Shown here in pieces: positions 1 through 9,201 of a stretch of DNA of 64,000 nt. Below the pieces are notes generated by a model, which saw only the letters and a program-made list of their open reading frames with translations, was not told the DNA's origin and made no database searches. The position numbers and the translations under genes are program-made. The stretch spans positions 186,001 through 250,000 of the forward strand of contig NZ_JACIGJ010000005.1 in NCBI RefSeq assembly GCF_014197855.1, written 5' to 3'. Origin of the DNA: Roseospira marina (lineage in GTDB: Bacteria; Pseudomonadota; Alphaproteobacteria; Rhodospirillales; Rhodospirillaceae). How positions within the stretch are numbered: the first letter of the stretch is position 1; each line of letters starts with the position of its first letter.

Positions 1-4
1 TCAT
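1..4 (-). CDS. first codon of a gene running off the left edge
   Basis: An ATG on the minus strand at 4-2 is preceded at a good distance (5 nt) by AGGA, 72 nt after the divL stop. This is probably the start of the next gene in the operon. In related alphaproteobacteria the gene after divL is often tsaE, but only one codon is visible, so identity is inferred purely from remembered gene order. Confidence 0.3.
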
Positions 5-75
5 GCCAATCCTAGTGTTGGGTGCAAAGACGGGGCGGGGGGTGGAACGGGCTCCGTGAGCCGGGGGCCGTGAGG

Positions 76-2712
76 TCATTCGGCGGGCCCGCTCCGCGCT
101 GACGCGGTGCCCACCGTGTCCAGCGCGCGCAGGCGGATACGCCCCGTGCCATCCTGGCGCATCATCAGCGCATCGCCGTCGCTGCGCCCGGACGGCACGC
201 GGCACGTTACGGTGGTGCCTTGTGCCGGACGCGGGGTGACATCGATACTGCCGCCGTGCATTTCCGAGAAACGGCGGGCGAGCAGCATGGTCAGACTGCT
301 GCCCTGAAGCAGCCCGGCCCCGGACGAGAGCCGGCGGCCGGCGGTCTCCCCGGCTTGATCAGTGACTTGGAGCACGATCCACTCGGCATCGTGTTCGTCG
401 ATCTCGCGGCTGGCGGACAACACGACCCGGCTGCCGGCGGGGCTGTCCTTCACCGCGCTGGCGATCAGGTGGAACAGGATCTGCTTGATCCGGGTTTGGT
501 CGCCGACCATCCAGCCGAGGTCGGTGGGGCAGTCCAGCTCCACGGCCACCGCCCGGCGCTGGGTGATGGTCCGGCTCATGTCGCGCACCGCCGACAGCGT
601 CGCGACGAGGTCGAAGGTATCCACTTCCAGGGCCGCGCGCCCAGCCTCTATGGTGACCAGATCGGCGATGTCGTCCAGGACGGAGACCAGTTCGCGGGCG
701 GTCTCGGCGATGGACTGGGCGTAGTCGATCTGCTGAATGTTCAGGCTGCCGTGGTACTCCCCGCACAGCAGCTCCGAGAAGCCCGAGATGGTGGTCAGCG
801 GTGTGCGCAGTTCATAGGACAGACTGGCGATGAAATCGGCGCGCAGCATACTGGCCGCGCTCAGGGACTGCGCGCGCTCGCGGAGCGCCTGCTCAATGCG
901 GGCCGTGTCCGATACGTCGTTGTAGCTGAGCAGCACCCCGCCATCCGGCAGCGGCACGCAGGCGTAATCCAACACCGTGCCGTCGACGACCGTGACCCGG
1001 CCCCGGTGCGGTGTGCGCATGGACGGCGGACTGAGGACGGCAAAGCGGTGATGGCGCCAACTGTTCTCGTCGGCGAAGTGGTCGCGCAGCAGGTCCAGGA
1101 AGGCGGACAACTGCGGCGGCGTCTCCGGCCCGGCCGTGACCGCCGGGCCCCAGAGGCGCTCGAACGCCGGGTTGGCCAGCTTGAGCCGGCCGTTGGCGCC
1201 GAACACGCCGACCGCTTCGTGCAGATGGTCGAGGGTCTCGCGCTGCACGGCCGACAGCGTATTGAAGGACCGCTCCAGCGACAGGGCGTCGGTCACATCC
1301 TCGTAGGTGACCAGGAACCCACCCACCGGCTGCGGAGCCACCACACGGCGCAGGGTCGTGCCGTCCGGCACGTGTACCAGATCCTCGATGGGCTCGATCA
1401 GGCTCGAAAGCCGCTGAACCTCCGCCGTGCGGAACGCCGGATAGTCGGGGACCTCGGGCAGCGCCCGCCGGTCACGCAGCAGGTCGAGCAGATCCCCATA
1501 CGCCGGCTGGGCATCCCGCAGCCAATCCGGATCGAGTTGCCACAGGGCGGCAAAGGCTGGGTTGTGATAGGTCAGTTGGGTGGCCGTCCCGAAGATTGCG
1601 ATGGCCGTGGACAGGCGCTCCAGCACGACAGAGCGACTGGCCTGTTCGCGGGCGAGGCGGGCCTCCAGGTCCTCGACGGCGGACAGATCCTGGGCCAGAC
1701 CCACCGTGAAGCGGCCGAGTCCGGGATCGGACTCATCGGTGAACGGCGTTTCGACGACTTCCATGAGCCGGCGGGCGCCGCCGATCACCAGATGGAACCG
1801 GTCGGACAGTGCGGTTCCGGCGGCCCGGCTGCGCGCGGCGAGGGCGCGCAACTCCCGCCCGGTCTCGCCGGAGGACAGGTCGCAGTTCTCGGTTACCGCC
1901 GTGACGACGTCTGGGGCTTCCACAACCCGAGCGTAGGTGTCGTTGCAGAGCGTCAGGCTGAGGTCGCCATCGCGCACCCAAAGCGGCACGGGCAGGGCGT
2001 CGAGCGTGGCGCGGAGATGCGCGTGGGCCTGATTGAGGCGCGCGGTCTCCTCGCTGAGGCGGTCCACCGCGCGGCCGTCATCGGTCACGTCGCGCACCCA
2101 CAGCACGTCGGCAAGGGCCCGATCATCGTCGCAGCTTTGGACCCTTAGGCCCTTGAACTCCAGGCGTCGTCGGGCCGGGCCATGGGGCGCCTCCAGCGTG
2201 AACGGCGCGCCCGTGTCGCGCAGCCGGTCGATGGCGCGCTCCAGGCCCGGCCGGCTGTCCTCGTTCACGTCGGCCACGACGTTCGCAAGTGTCGAGGCGG
2301 TGCCGTTCGGCAAGTTCAGCAGCACGGACAGGCGCCGCGAGCATAGGGCTTCGGCCGGTCGGTGCAGCCACAGGAAATAGCCATCGCGTCCGGCCCCGAG
2401 GGTTTCGCGGAGGGCGGTCACCTGCTCGGCCAGGGATTCGGCCTCCTGCTCCGCCGCGCGGCGGCGGCGCCCTTGCCACCACGTCAGGGCCGCAAATATG
2501 GTCCCCAGGATAATAAGCTCGACCACGGCCGCAAACAGCGGGTGGGCCACGAGATCGGCCAGCGGAGGCATGATCGTCGCGGATGGGAGCGTCTCGGATG
2601 GCGTCGGTGCGGCGGGCACCGTCTGCGCCCGCCCTATCGTGGGGACCGCGAGGGCGACCATGACCGCCCGGGCGAGGACTGCCAGCAGGGTCCGAGCGCG
2701 GGACGCCCACAT
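76..2712 (-). CDS. divL: DivL-like PAS-domain sensor pseudokinase (Tyr in place of the H-box His)
   Basis: Large membrane-anchored sensor of the histidine-kinase superfamily. From the ATG at 2712 the product is 878 aa: a hydrophobic N-terminal segment, a second membrane segment (VELIILGTIFAAL), a coiled region, then a series of PAS-like repeats and a C-terminal HisKA/HATPase module. The H-box reads FIASLSYELRTPL: the phospho-accepting His is Tyr (codon 814-816, residue 633). The N-box (FHLIASAVKDS) lacks the canonical Asn residues, and the G1/G2 boxes are degenerate. This matches DivL, the essential Caulobacter cell-cycle protein that carries Tyr550 and regulates CckA by protein contact. By analogy it would tune the CckA-CtrA relay rather than act as a normal kinase. 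The start is uncertain: the frame stays open to 2937 and ATG 2823 is an alternative; none has a convincing SD. Confidence 0.85.
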   Translation of the reverse strand: MWASRARTLLAVLARAVMVALAVPTIGRAQTVPAAPTPSETLPSATIMPPLADLVAHPLFAAVVELIILGTIFAALTWWQGRRRRAAEQEAESLAEQVTALRETLGAGRDGYFLWLHRPAEALCSRRLSVLLNLPNGTASTLANVVADVNEDSRPGLERAIDRLRDTGAPFTLEAPHGPARRRLEFKGLRVQSCDDDRALADVLWVRDVTDDGRAVDRLSEETARLNQAHAHLRATLDALPVPLWVRDGDLSLTLCNDTYARVVEAPDVVTAVTENCDLSSGETGRELRALAARSRAAGTALSDRFHLVIGGARRLMEVVETPFTDESDPGLGRFTVGLAQDLSAVEDLEARLAREQASRSVVLERLSTAIAIFGTATQLTYHNPAFAALWQLDPDWLRDAQPAYGDLLDLLRDRRALPEVPDYPAFRTAEVQRLSSLIEPIEDLVHVPDGTTLRRVVAPQPVGGFLVTYEDVTDALSLERSFNTLSAVQRETLDHLHEAVGVFGANGRLKLANPAFERLWGPAVTAGPETPPQLSAFLDLLRDHFADENSWRHHRFAVLSPPSMRTPHRGRVTVVDGTVLDYACVPLPDGGVLLSYNDVSDTARIEQALRERAQSLSAASMLRADFIASLSYELRTPLTTISGFSELLCGEYHGSLNIQQIDYAQSIAETARELVSVLDDIADLVTIEAGRAALEVDTFDLVATLSAVRDMSRTITQRRAVAVELDCPTDLGWMVGDQTRIKQILFHLIASAVKDSPAGSRVVLSASREIDEHDAEWIVLQVTDQAGETAGRRLSSGAGLLQGSSLTMLLARRFSEMHGGSIDVTPRPAQGTTVTCRVPSGRSDGDALMMRQDGTGRIRLRALDTVGTASARSGPAE

Positions 2713-2945
2713 CCGCGTCGCAGGCCGAGGTGCGCCACACTCCGGGGCTCGGCCGGGCGGAGAGGTGTCCGGACGTTCCGTACGACGCCCTCCACTCCCT
2801 TCCACGTGTTCTCGCGGTGCCATCAGGACCAGAGTGGGTACTCCTGTCTCAGGGGGGTGCGCGCGGCAAACCGCGCGCCTCAGGGACCAGAGATCGGACA
2901 ATGGGACGCAAAACGAGCGCATATAAGGAGTTTGCACGCATAAAG

Positions 2946-2963
2946 AGGGCGCTGACGCGCCCT
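2946..2963. repeat. perfect 7-bp hairpin between phaB and divL
   Basis: AGGGCGC, a 4-nt loop TGAC and GCGCCCT form a perfect stem. On the minus strand it is followed by CTTTA, so it could be a weak second terminator after phaB or a hairpin in the divL leader. No function can be assigned. The rest of the 2938-3172 interval holds only this and the phaB terminator. Confidence 0.35.
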
Positions 2964-3064
2964 TGTGGGATTCACTAGGTCAGCGTAGCACGTCCGCGCG
3001 TCGGGTTCGCGTGTCGCCTTCGGTTCGCCGCATTCTTCCGGGTCAGCCCGCAGGTTCGCAAACG

Positions 3065-3093
3065 AAAAAAGCGGCCGCGCCAGGCGCGACCGC
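3065..3093 (-). terminator. intrinsic terminator of phaB
   Basis: On the minus strand, about 80 nt after the phaB stop, a 10-bp GC-rich stem (arms 3071-3080 and 3084-3093, one G-T pair, 3-nt loop) is followed directly by six T (A-run 3065-3070 on the plus strand). Classic rho-independent terminator separating phaB from divL. Confidence 0.85.
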
Positions 3094-3172
3094 TCTTCCA
3101 AAACCGCAGGGCAGGGGATCTGCGACCGGCCGGGCTGGGCGTCCCGGACCGGGCGCGGGCCCGCATCCCCGT

Positions 3173-3901
3173 TTAGTACATATGCTGACCGCCGTTGATC
3201 GACAGCGTGGAGCCGGTGATGAAGCCGGCTTCGTCGGCCGCCAGGAAGGTCACCGCACGGGCGATGTCGTGGACCGAGCCCAGCCGCTTCACCGGAATGC
3301 CGGCGACGATCTTCTCCAGCACGTTGGCCGGCACGGCGCGGACCATTTCGGTGTCCGTGTAGCCCGGGGCGATGTTGTTGACGGTGATGTTCTTGCTGGC
3401 GCCTTCCAGCGCGACGGACTTGGTGAAGCCCTTCATGCCGGACTTGGCGGCGGCGTAGTTCGCCTGACCGATCTGGCCGCATTGGCCGTTCATTGAGGTG
3501 ATATTGATGATCCGGCCGAAGTTTCGCTCCCGCATGCCTTCGATCACGCAGCGCGTGGTGTTGAACGCGGAGGACAGGTTGGTCTGAATGACCGCGTTCC
3601 ACTGGTCAAAGGTCATGCGGTGGAGGGTGCTGTCCCGGGTGATGCCCGCGTTGTTCACCAGGATCTCGATCGGCCCCAGGTCGGCCGTGATCTGATCGAT
3701 GGCGGCCTTCACCGCCTCATGGTCCGAGACGTCGAACTTGTAGACTGAGATTCCGGTCTCCGCCTTGAATTTCTCGGCGGCGGCATCGTTTCCGCCGTAG
3801 TTGGCGGCGACCCGGTACCCCGCGTCCTTGAGTTCAATGCTGATCTGGGCCCCGATCCCACGGGTGCCACCGGTGACGAGTGCAACGCGACCTTCGGACA
3901 T
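3173..3901 (-). CDS. phaB: acetoacetyl-CoA reductase (SDR family)
   Basis: 242-aa short-chain dehydrogenase that reduces acetoacetyl-CoA to (R)-3-hydroxybutyryl-CoA with NADPH, the second step of polyhydroxybutyrate synthesis in the cytoplasm. Visible features: cofactor motif TGGTRGIG (residues 10-17), NNAG (83-86), catalytic Ser136, Tyr149 and Lys153 (YAAAK), and the C-terminal end GGQHMY, which is typical of PhaB rather than of FabG. The start ATG at 3901 has GGGGAA upstream. It is monocistronic: its own terminator follows and a 391-nt gap precedes it; no phaA or phaC is nearby. The product (R)-3-hydroxybutyryl-CoA can also feed crotonyl-CoA and hence the ethylmalonyl-CoA pathway encoded at the other end of the window. 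FabG is the alternative but less likely. Confidence 0.9.
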   Translation of the reverse strand: MSEGRVALVTGGTRGIGAQISIELKDAGYRVAANYGGNDAAAEKFKAETGISVYKFDVSDHEAVKAAIDQITADLGPIEILVNNAGITRDSTLHRMTFDQWNAVIQTNLSSAFNTTRCVIEGMRERNFGRIINITSMNGQCGQIGQANYAAAKSGMKGFTKSVALEGASKNITVNNIAPGYTDTEMVRAVPANVLEKIVAGIPVKRLGSVHDIARAVTFLAADEAGFITGSTLSINGGQHMY

Positions 3902-4292
3902 GGATGTTCCCCGCTCAGTGTTGTGATGGTGATGTTCGTTGATTGGCCCCCGGCTGGGTCCGGCCTCGTTGCGCGAGGCCGAGCGCCGATGGCGTTCCGC
4001 ACGATAAGGCTCGAACGTGCGACCGAGTTTACGACCTTTACCCGATCGAGGCGTTGCGCTGCAACATTTACGTTCGGAGCGGCACCATCACCGGACACGG
4101 TGTCCACCCTTGGCTCAGTCCCGGATCGGTCCTCCTTGGTCCGTCGTCCGACCGCTCGGGCCTGCCTGCAACCTGCCCTGTCGAACCTTATGCCACGTTC
4201 AGTTTAGCGGGGAACGTGGGTCCGAGAAAGGGGCGCGTCCACTCATGCGGGCCGTGATCGGCCGATATAGTCATGGATAGAATACTGGATTA
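3902..4292. other. 391-nt intergenic region upstream of phaB
   Basis: It separates the panE-like gene from phaB and must hold the phaB promoter, but I see no convincing -35/-10 pair. Open frames on the plus strand (up to about 100 codons) show no recognisable protein features and I do not call them. The left-hand operon ends at its edge in a small inverted repeat (4273-4300). Confidence 0.4.
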
Positions 4293-4300
4293 CTATCCAT
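4273..4300. repeat. inverted repeat overlapping the 3' end of the panE-like gene
   Basis: ATGGATAG and CTATCCAT (8-bp arms, 12-nt spacer) flank an AT-rich loop. The right arm overlaps the stop codon region of the gene ending at 4293. There is no T-run, so it is not a typical intrinsic terminator; mRNA 3'-end stabilisation or a protein site is possible. Confidence 0.4.
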
Positions 4301-5273
4301 CATAGCATCCGGCAACGCGAGCGCGCAGTCGGATCAACGACAGCACCGTGTCGATGGTGGGGGTCGGGACCTCCACAAGCTGCCCCATCTCCTGCACCGA
4401 GGCGACCAGCGCGTCGATTTCCATGGGACGCCCGCGTTCCAGGTCCTGGAGCATGGAGGTCTTGTGCGCCCCCACTTCCGCGCCGCCCTCGATGCGGCGG
4501 TCGACGTCGATGGGGAACTTCACGCCCAGCGTCTCGGCGATGGCCTGGGCCTCCACCATCATGCCCCGGGCGACGGCCCGGGTGCCGGGGTCGGTGCACA
4601 GGACATCCAGGGTGGCCCCGGTCAGCGCGCTGATGGGGTTGAACGACAGGTTGCCCCACAGCTTCACCCACATCTCGTTGCGGATGGCCGGGCGCACCGG
4701 CGCCTTCAGCCCCACGGCGCCCAGCGCCTTGGAGAGCCGGTTCGCCCGCTCCGACTTGCTGCCGTCGGGTTCACCGAGGCTGAACCGGTTGCCCTCGATG
4801 TGCTGAATGACGCCCGGCTCGGCGACCTCGGCGGCGGGGTAGACCACGCAGCCCAGCACCCGAGCCGGTCCGATGCCGGTCCACTGCATGTCGCCCGGGT
4901 CGACGCTGGGCAGGCGGTGGTCCTCCCACGGCCCGGGAAGCTTGTAGAAGTACCACCAGGGCACCCCGTTAACGCCCATGACCACCGTGGTGTCCGGCCC
5001 CAGCAGCGGCTGCATGCGCTCCACCACGGCCGGCACGGAATGGGCCTTCAGCGTGATGATGACGTAGTCCTGCACGCCGAGATCCGCCGGATCCTCAGAC
5101 GCTCGCACGGGGACCGTTTCGCGCGTGTCGCCTTCGATCAGGGTCAGGCCGTTGGCGTTCATCGCCGCCAGATGGGGGCCGCGCGCGACCAGACTGACGT
5201 CGGCCCCGGCCTTGGCCAGCTTGGCCCCCATGTAGCCGCCGATGGCGCCCGCACCGTAGATGCAAATCTTCAT
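4293..5273 (-). CDS. ketopantoate reductase family (ApbA/PanE-like) NADP-dependent oxidoreductase
   Basis: 326 aa with the N-terminal Rossmann motif GAGAIGG (residues 7-13) and the C-terminal helical domain of the 6-phosphogluconate-dehydrogenase-like superfamily, full length for the ApbA/PanE family. PanE reduces 2-dehydropantoate to pantoate for coenzyme A synthesis. The start ATG overlaps the stop of the preceding CoA-ligase gene by 4 nt (ATGA), so translation is coupled. That context (tripartite carboxylate transporter plus CoA ligase) suggests a paralogue that reduces some other 2-oxo acid, since many catabolic operons carry such PanE-like enzymes. The biosynthetic role cannot be excluded. 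Specific substrate unknown. Confidence 0.8.
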   Translation of the reverse strand: MKICIYGAGAIGGYMGAKLAKAGADVSLVARGPHLAAMNANGLTLIEGDTRETVPVRASEDPADLGVQDYVIITLKAHSVPAVVERMQPLLGPDTTVVMGVNGVPWWYFYKLPGPWEDHRLPSVDPGDMQWTGIGPARVLGCVVYPAAEVAEPGVIQHIEGNRFSLGEPDGSKSERANRLSKALGAVGLKAPVRPAIRNEMWVKLWGNLSFNPISALTGATLDVLCTDPGTRAVARGMMVEAQAIAETLGVKFPIDVDRRIEGGAEVGAHKTSMLQDLERGRPMEIDALVASVQEMGQLVEVPTPTIDTVLSLIRLRARVAGCYDG

Positions 5274-6808
5274 CCGCTCACCCCCAGCTTTTCGGCCAGC
5301 CCGATGCGTTGCAGCTTGCCGGTGGCGCCCTTCGGGATTTCGTCGAGGATGATGACCTTGCGCGGCACCTTGAAGTCCGCCAGCCGGTCGGCGGCGAAGT
5401 CGCGCAGGTCCCGCTCCCCGGCGGTCTGGCCCTCACGCAGAACGACGGCGGCCGCGACCTCCTCGCCCAGCTTGGGGTGAGGCATGCCGAAGGTGACCAC
5501 CTGCTGCACGGCCGGATGGTCCATCAGCACGTCGTCGACCTCCAGCGGGCTGATCTTTTCGCCGCCCCGGTTGATGATCTCCTTCAGGCGGCCGGTGATG
5601 CGCAGATAGCCGTCCGAATCGAACTGGCCCTGGTCGCCGGTGCGGAACCAGCGCTGCCCTTCGGCCTCGAAGAACGCCTTTTCATTGGCGGCCGGGTTCG
5701 ATTCGTAGCCGGGCGTCACGTTGGGGCCGCTGATGACCACCTCCCCGATGGCCCCGGGGGCGAGCAGTTCGTTCTCCGTCTCGTGCGCGGTGCGCACCGC
5801 CGGTCCGGCGGGCAGCCCCACGGAGCCCGCCTTGTGCTCGGCCGGCGGCAGCGGGTTGGAGGTCATCTGGTGGGTGGCCTCGGTCATGCCGTAGCTTTCG
5901 ATCACCGGGCAGCCGAAGGTGTCCTCCAGCGCGGTCATGACCTGGGGCGGCAGCGAGGACGACGACGAGCGGATCAGGCGCAGCTTGGCGCGGGCGACAC
6001 TCTCCTTATTGCGGGGCGCGCGGCTCAGGATCGCCTGATGCATGGTCGGGACGGCCGTGTACCAGGTGGGTTCGGCGGTATCCATCCAGGTGAAGATCTG
6101 GAGCGCGTTGAACCCGGGCGAGCACCACACCGACGCCCCCTGCGCCAGCGACGTCGTGACGGCGGCGATCAGGCCGTGAATGTGGAACAGCGGCATGATG
6201 TTCAGGCAGCGGTCCGCCGGGGTCAGGTTCAGGATCGCGCCGATGTGGCGGGCGGAGGCCGCGACGTTGCGGTTCAGCAGCGGCACGATCTTCGGCCGCG
6301 ACGTGGTGCCGGAGGTGTGCAGCACCAGCGCGCCGTCGTCCGGGCCGGACGGTCCCGGATTGGCGGCGGTCCCGCCGGCCCCATCCTCGGCGGCCAGGGT
6401 GAACACGCCGGCGGCCGCGCCCTCCGGCACGCTCAGGCGCGCGATGCGGATGCCATGGCGGCGCGCGGCGCTGACGGCGGGACCGTCGTCGCCCTCGGCC
6501 ACCACCAGCAGCTTGGCGCCCAGGTCGCTCATATAGAAATCGTATTCGTCCTCTTTATAGGACGGATTGAGCGGCGCCGTGTCGCAGCACCCGGCCAGGG
6601 TGATGAAGGCCGTGGCCATCTCCGGTCCGTTCGGCAGCACGATGGCGACGCGGTCGCCCCGGCCGACCCCCATGGCGTTCAGGCTGGCCATGGTGGCGTC
6701 GGCCAGATCGTTGAGGCCCCCGAACGTGAGCCAAGGCCGGTCGAGCGCGCCGATCGCCAGGGAGTCTGGGTCGTGAGGGCGCAGCAGGTCGCGCACGGTG
6801 TCTGACAT
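5270..6808 (-). CDS. AMP-forming acyl-CoA synthetase, oxalate-CoA ligase (AAE3/Pcs60)-like
   Basis: 512-aa member of the ANL adenylating superfamily; it makes an acyl-AMP and then an acyl-CoA from a carboxylate, ATP and CoA. Visible motifs: P-loop HTSGTTSRPK (164-173), ESYGMTEATHQM (A5 region), WFRTGDQG and GRLKEIINRGGEKI (A7/A8), and the C-terminal PKGATGKLQR with the adenylation Lys. The stretch TEATHQMTSNPLPP strongly recalls oxalyl-CoA synthetases (plant AAE3, yeast Pcs60), which have a TEATH-x-M-x-SNPLP pattern. Oxalate or a similar short dicarboxylate is therefore a candidate substrate. No oxalyl-CoA decarboxylase is visible in the window. It lies 60 nt downstream of tctA and overlaps the panE-like gene by 4 nt. 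Confidence 0.85.
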   Translation of the reverse strand: MSDTVRDLLRPHDPDSLAIGALDRPWLTFGGLNDLADATMASLNAMGVGRGDRVAIVLPNGPEMATAFITLAGCCDTAPLNPSYKEDEYDFYMSDLGAKLLVVAEGDDGPAVSAARRHGIRIARLSVPEGAAAGVFTLAAEDGAGGTAANPGPSGPDDGALVLHTSGTTSRPKIVPLLNRNVAASARHIGAILNLTPADRCLNIMPLFHIHGLIAAVTTSLAQGASVWCSPGFNALQIFTWMDTAEPTWYTAVPTMHQAILSRAPRNKESVARAKLRLIRSSSSSLPPQVMTALEDTFGCPVIESYGMTEATHQMTSNPLPPAEHKAGSVGLPAGPAVRTAHETENELLAPGAIGEVVISGPNVTPGYESNPAANEKAFFEAEGQRWFRTGDQGQFDSDGYLRITGRLKEIINRGGEKISPLEVDDVLMDHPAVQQVVTFGMPHPKLGEEVAAAVVLREGQTAGERDLRDFAADRLADFKVPRKVIILDEIPKGATGKLQRIGLAEKLGVSG

Positions 6809-6868
6809 GTCTTGGTGTCCCTCGTTATCGCGTGTCTTCGGTTTTCGTTGGTGTGGGGCCGGGCGGGG

Positions 6869-8398
6869 TTACGCGCCGGCCGAGCCGTTAGCCGGCTCCG
6901 TGGGCGTTTTGCGGTGCCGGATCGCCTGCGCCAGCGGCAGCAGCAGGAACAGCCCGGCCACGACCAGGAAGGTGGCGGACAGCGGGCGCTCGATGAACGT
7001 CATGGCGTCACCCTGGGCCGCGATCAGGGCCTGCCGGAACGCCTTTTCCATCAGCGGGCCAAGCACCAGCGCCAGCACCAGCGGCGCCAGCGGATAGTGC
7101 AGCTTGCGCAGCAGATAGCCGCCGATGCCGAAAGCGGCGATCAGCCAGACGTCGTGCAGGCGCTGGTCGGGGGCGTAGCCGCCCACGATGCACAGCACGA
7201 TCACCATGGCGGCCAGGATCGACAGCGGCATGCGTAGCGCATACACGAACAGCGGAATCAGGGCCAGATTGACGATCACGGCGAAGGCGTTGGCGGTGTA
7301 CAGGCTGGAAATCAGGCCCCAAACGAAGTCCGGCTCTTCGATGAACAGCATCGGCCCGGGCATCAGGCCCCACATGACCATGCCGCCCAGCAGCAGCGCC
7401 GTGGTGGGCGAACCCGGAATGCCGAGGGTCAGCATCGGCATCAGGGAGCCCGTGCTGGCGGCGTTGTTGGCCGTCTCCGGGGCCACCACGCCGTCGATGG
7501 CGCCCTTGCCGAACGTCTCCGGCTTTTTCGAGAAGGTCTTGGCCATGCCGTAGGACATCAGCGACGCGGGCGTGGCCCCGGCCGCCGGCAGCAGGCCGAC
7601 GAAGAACCCGAGCAGCGAGCCCACGGTCATGGTGCGCAGGGAGTGCCGCAGGAGCTTGATGCCGGTCCACAGGTCCTTCACGCCGATGCGGGCGGTCATC
7701 ACCTGGGCCCTGCCGCGCGTCGTCTCCAGCGTCCACAGGATCTCGCCGATGCCGTAGACGCCGATGGCCAGCACCAGGAAGCTGATGCCGCTGTAGAACC
7801 CCGGCAGGTCGAAGAAGATCAGACGGGGCTGGCCGGAGATCAGGTCCAGCCCGACGGTGCTCAGCACCAGCCCGAACGCGATCATGACGATGGTCTTGGC
7901 CACATCGTCCCCGCCGAGCCCCACGAAGGTCGTGAAGGCCAGCAGAACCAGCGCGAACTCCTCGGCCGGGCCGAACGCCAGCGCGATGTCGGCCAGCGGC
8001 TGGGCGAACAGCGTGAACAGGATCACCGAGATGGTGCCGCCCACGAAGGACCCCACGGCGGCCGCGATCAGCGCCAGCCCGGCCTTGCCTTGCTGGGCCA
8101 TGGGCCGGCCGTCGAAGGTGGTGGCGACGGCGGTGGAGGCGCCGGGAATGCCGAGCAGGATGGAACTGATCGCGCCGCCGTACATGGCGCCGTAATACAG
8201 GGCGCCCAGAAACATGATGGCGGAGGCGGGCGGAACCAGGAAGGTCAGGGGCAGCAGGATGGCCACGCCGTTGACCGATCCCAGGCCGGGCATGGCGCCG
8301 ACGAACAAGCCGATGGTCACCCCGAGGGTAATGACCATCAGGTTGAGCGGACTGAGCGAGAGCGCGAAGCCGTCGGCCAGATGGGCGAGCATTTCCAT
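6869..8398 (-). CDS. tctA: tripartite tricarboxylate transporter, large membrane subunit TctA
   Basis: 509-aa, very hydrophobic protein of the TctA family (about 12 membrane spans). Diagnostic family stretches are visible, including GAMPGLGSVNG near the N-terminus, GIPGASTAVATTFDG and LGIPGSPTTALLLGGM. It forms the transport channel of a secondary, binding-protein-dependent uptake system in the inner membrane and works with TctB and TctC. The start at 8398 is supported by AGGAG 10 nt upstream; the tctB stop is 13 nt before it. Substrates of these systems are carboxylates (citrate, tartrate, terephthalate and others), and the neighbouring CoA ligase implies that the imported acid is thioesterified. 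Confidence 0.95.
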   Translation of the reverse strand: MEMLAHLADGFALSLSPLNLMVITLGVTIGLFVGAMPGLGSVNGVAILLPLTFLVPPASAIMFLGALYYGAMYGGAISSILLGIPGASTAVATTFDGRPMAQQGKAGLALIAAAVGSFVGGTISVILFTLFAQPLADIALAFGPAEEFALVLLAFTTFVGLGGDDVAKTIVMIAFGLVLSTVGLDLISGQPRLIFFDLPGFYSGISFLVLAIGVYGIGEILWTLETTRGRAQVMTARIGVKDLWTGIKLLRHSLRTMTVGSLLGFFVGLLPAAGATPASLMSYGMAKTFSKKPETFGKGAIDGVVAPETANNAASTGSLMPMLTLGIPGSPTTALLLGGMVMWGLMPGPMLFIEEPDFVWGLISSLYTANAFAVIVNLALIPLFVYALRMPLSILAAMVIVLCIVGGYAPDQRLHDVWLIAAFGIGGYLLRKLHYPLAPLVLALVLGPLMEKAFRQALIAAQGDAMTFIERPLSATFLVVAGLFLLLPLAQAIRHRKTPTEPANGSAGA

Positions 8399-8411
8399 GG
8401 GGCGACGACTC

Positions 8412-8909
8412 CTAGAAGAAAAAGGCGTACAGCGGGTAGAACAGCGGCTCCGTGATGCCCTTGGGCAGCAGGATGCGCAGCGTCACTTCGAAGAACAGGA
8501 ACACGACCACGGGCGTGATCAGCGCGATGGCGGCGGTCAGCAGCCAGCCGTGCTGGCCCATCACGCGCAGATAGAACGCCAGGAACAGCGGCAGCGCGAT
8601 GTAGGTCCCGACCACGTGCATCAGGCCGATGGTGATCAGCAGGGCGCCGACCACCAGCCCGATGTCGAGCAGGGCGACGCTGTCGATGAAATGGCGCAGG
8701 GCCTGTTGCCGGGTGAGCCGCTTGCGCAGCTCCCGGATCAGGATGAACGCTGCGCTGACGAACATGATGGCCGACAGCCAGAACGGGAACGCGCCGCCGC
8801 CCGGCCCGGAGCCCCGCACCCACCCGATGGGCAGATCGGTGGCCATGATCATGAACACCGACGACAGCGCCATCAGTGCGATCGCCATGATCATTTCCGC
8901 TCTATGCAT
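8412..8909 (-). CDS. tctB: tripartite tricarboxylate transporter, small membrane subunit TctB
   Basis: 165 aa, four predicted membrane segments (IMAIALMALSSVFMIM, FPFWLSAIMFVSAAF, LDIGLVVGALLITIG, LLTAAIALITPVVVF) separated by a basic cytoplasmic loop, as expected for the poorly conserved TctB subunit. The open frame extends to 9107, but ATG 8909 is preferred because AGGAG stands 7 nt upstream and the protein then begins directly with the first membrane helix. Partner of the TctA protein encoded 13 nt downstream. Confidence 0.9.
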   Translation of the reverse strand: MHRAEMIMAIALMALSSVFMIMATDLPIGWVRGSGPGGGAFPFWLSAIMFVSAAFILIRELRKRLTRQQALRHFIDSVALLDIGLVVGALLITIGLMHVVGTYIALPLFLAFYLRVMGQHGWLLTAAIALITPVVVFLFFEVTLRILLPKGITEPLFYPLYAFFF

Positions 8910-9201
8910 GGGGACACTCCTGGCTGACGGGGAGGGGGCGCGCGGCCGGCCGGGACGGGGGAGTCTTAGCAGCCCCGCAAAAAGATGAGGGCGGCCATGC
9001 GTCAGCCGCAAGGGTTGGTGGAGTGTTCTGCCGCATCGTGGAAACCGTTTCTTGAAATGGGGTCGAGGTGCGGTTTTGTCTCGTTTTCCGCGCAAATGAG
9101 CGCACAAAACCGGATACGGGGCGGTGCCGAACCGGCAGCCGCCCCGCGTCGGGTCTGATCCTGCCGCCGGAGTCGTGGATCCGGCGGAGGCACGCTTATC
9201 C

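Noticed and set aside
220-2148. 642-codon open frame on the plus strand opposite divL
   Set aside because: High-GC antisense shadow: composition is Gln/Arg/Gly-rich with no domain, while the minus frame shows PAS and kinase motifs.
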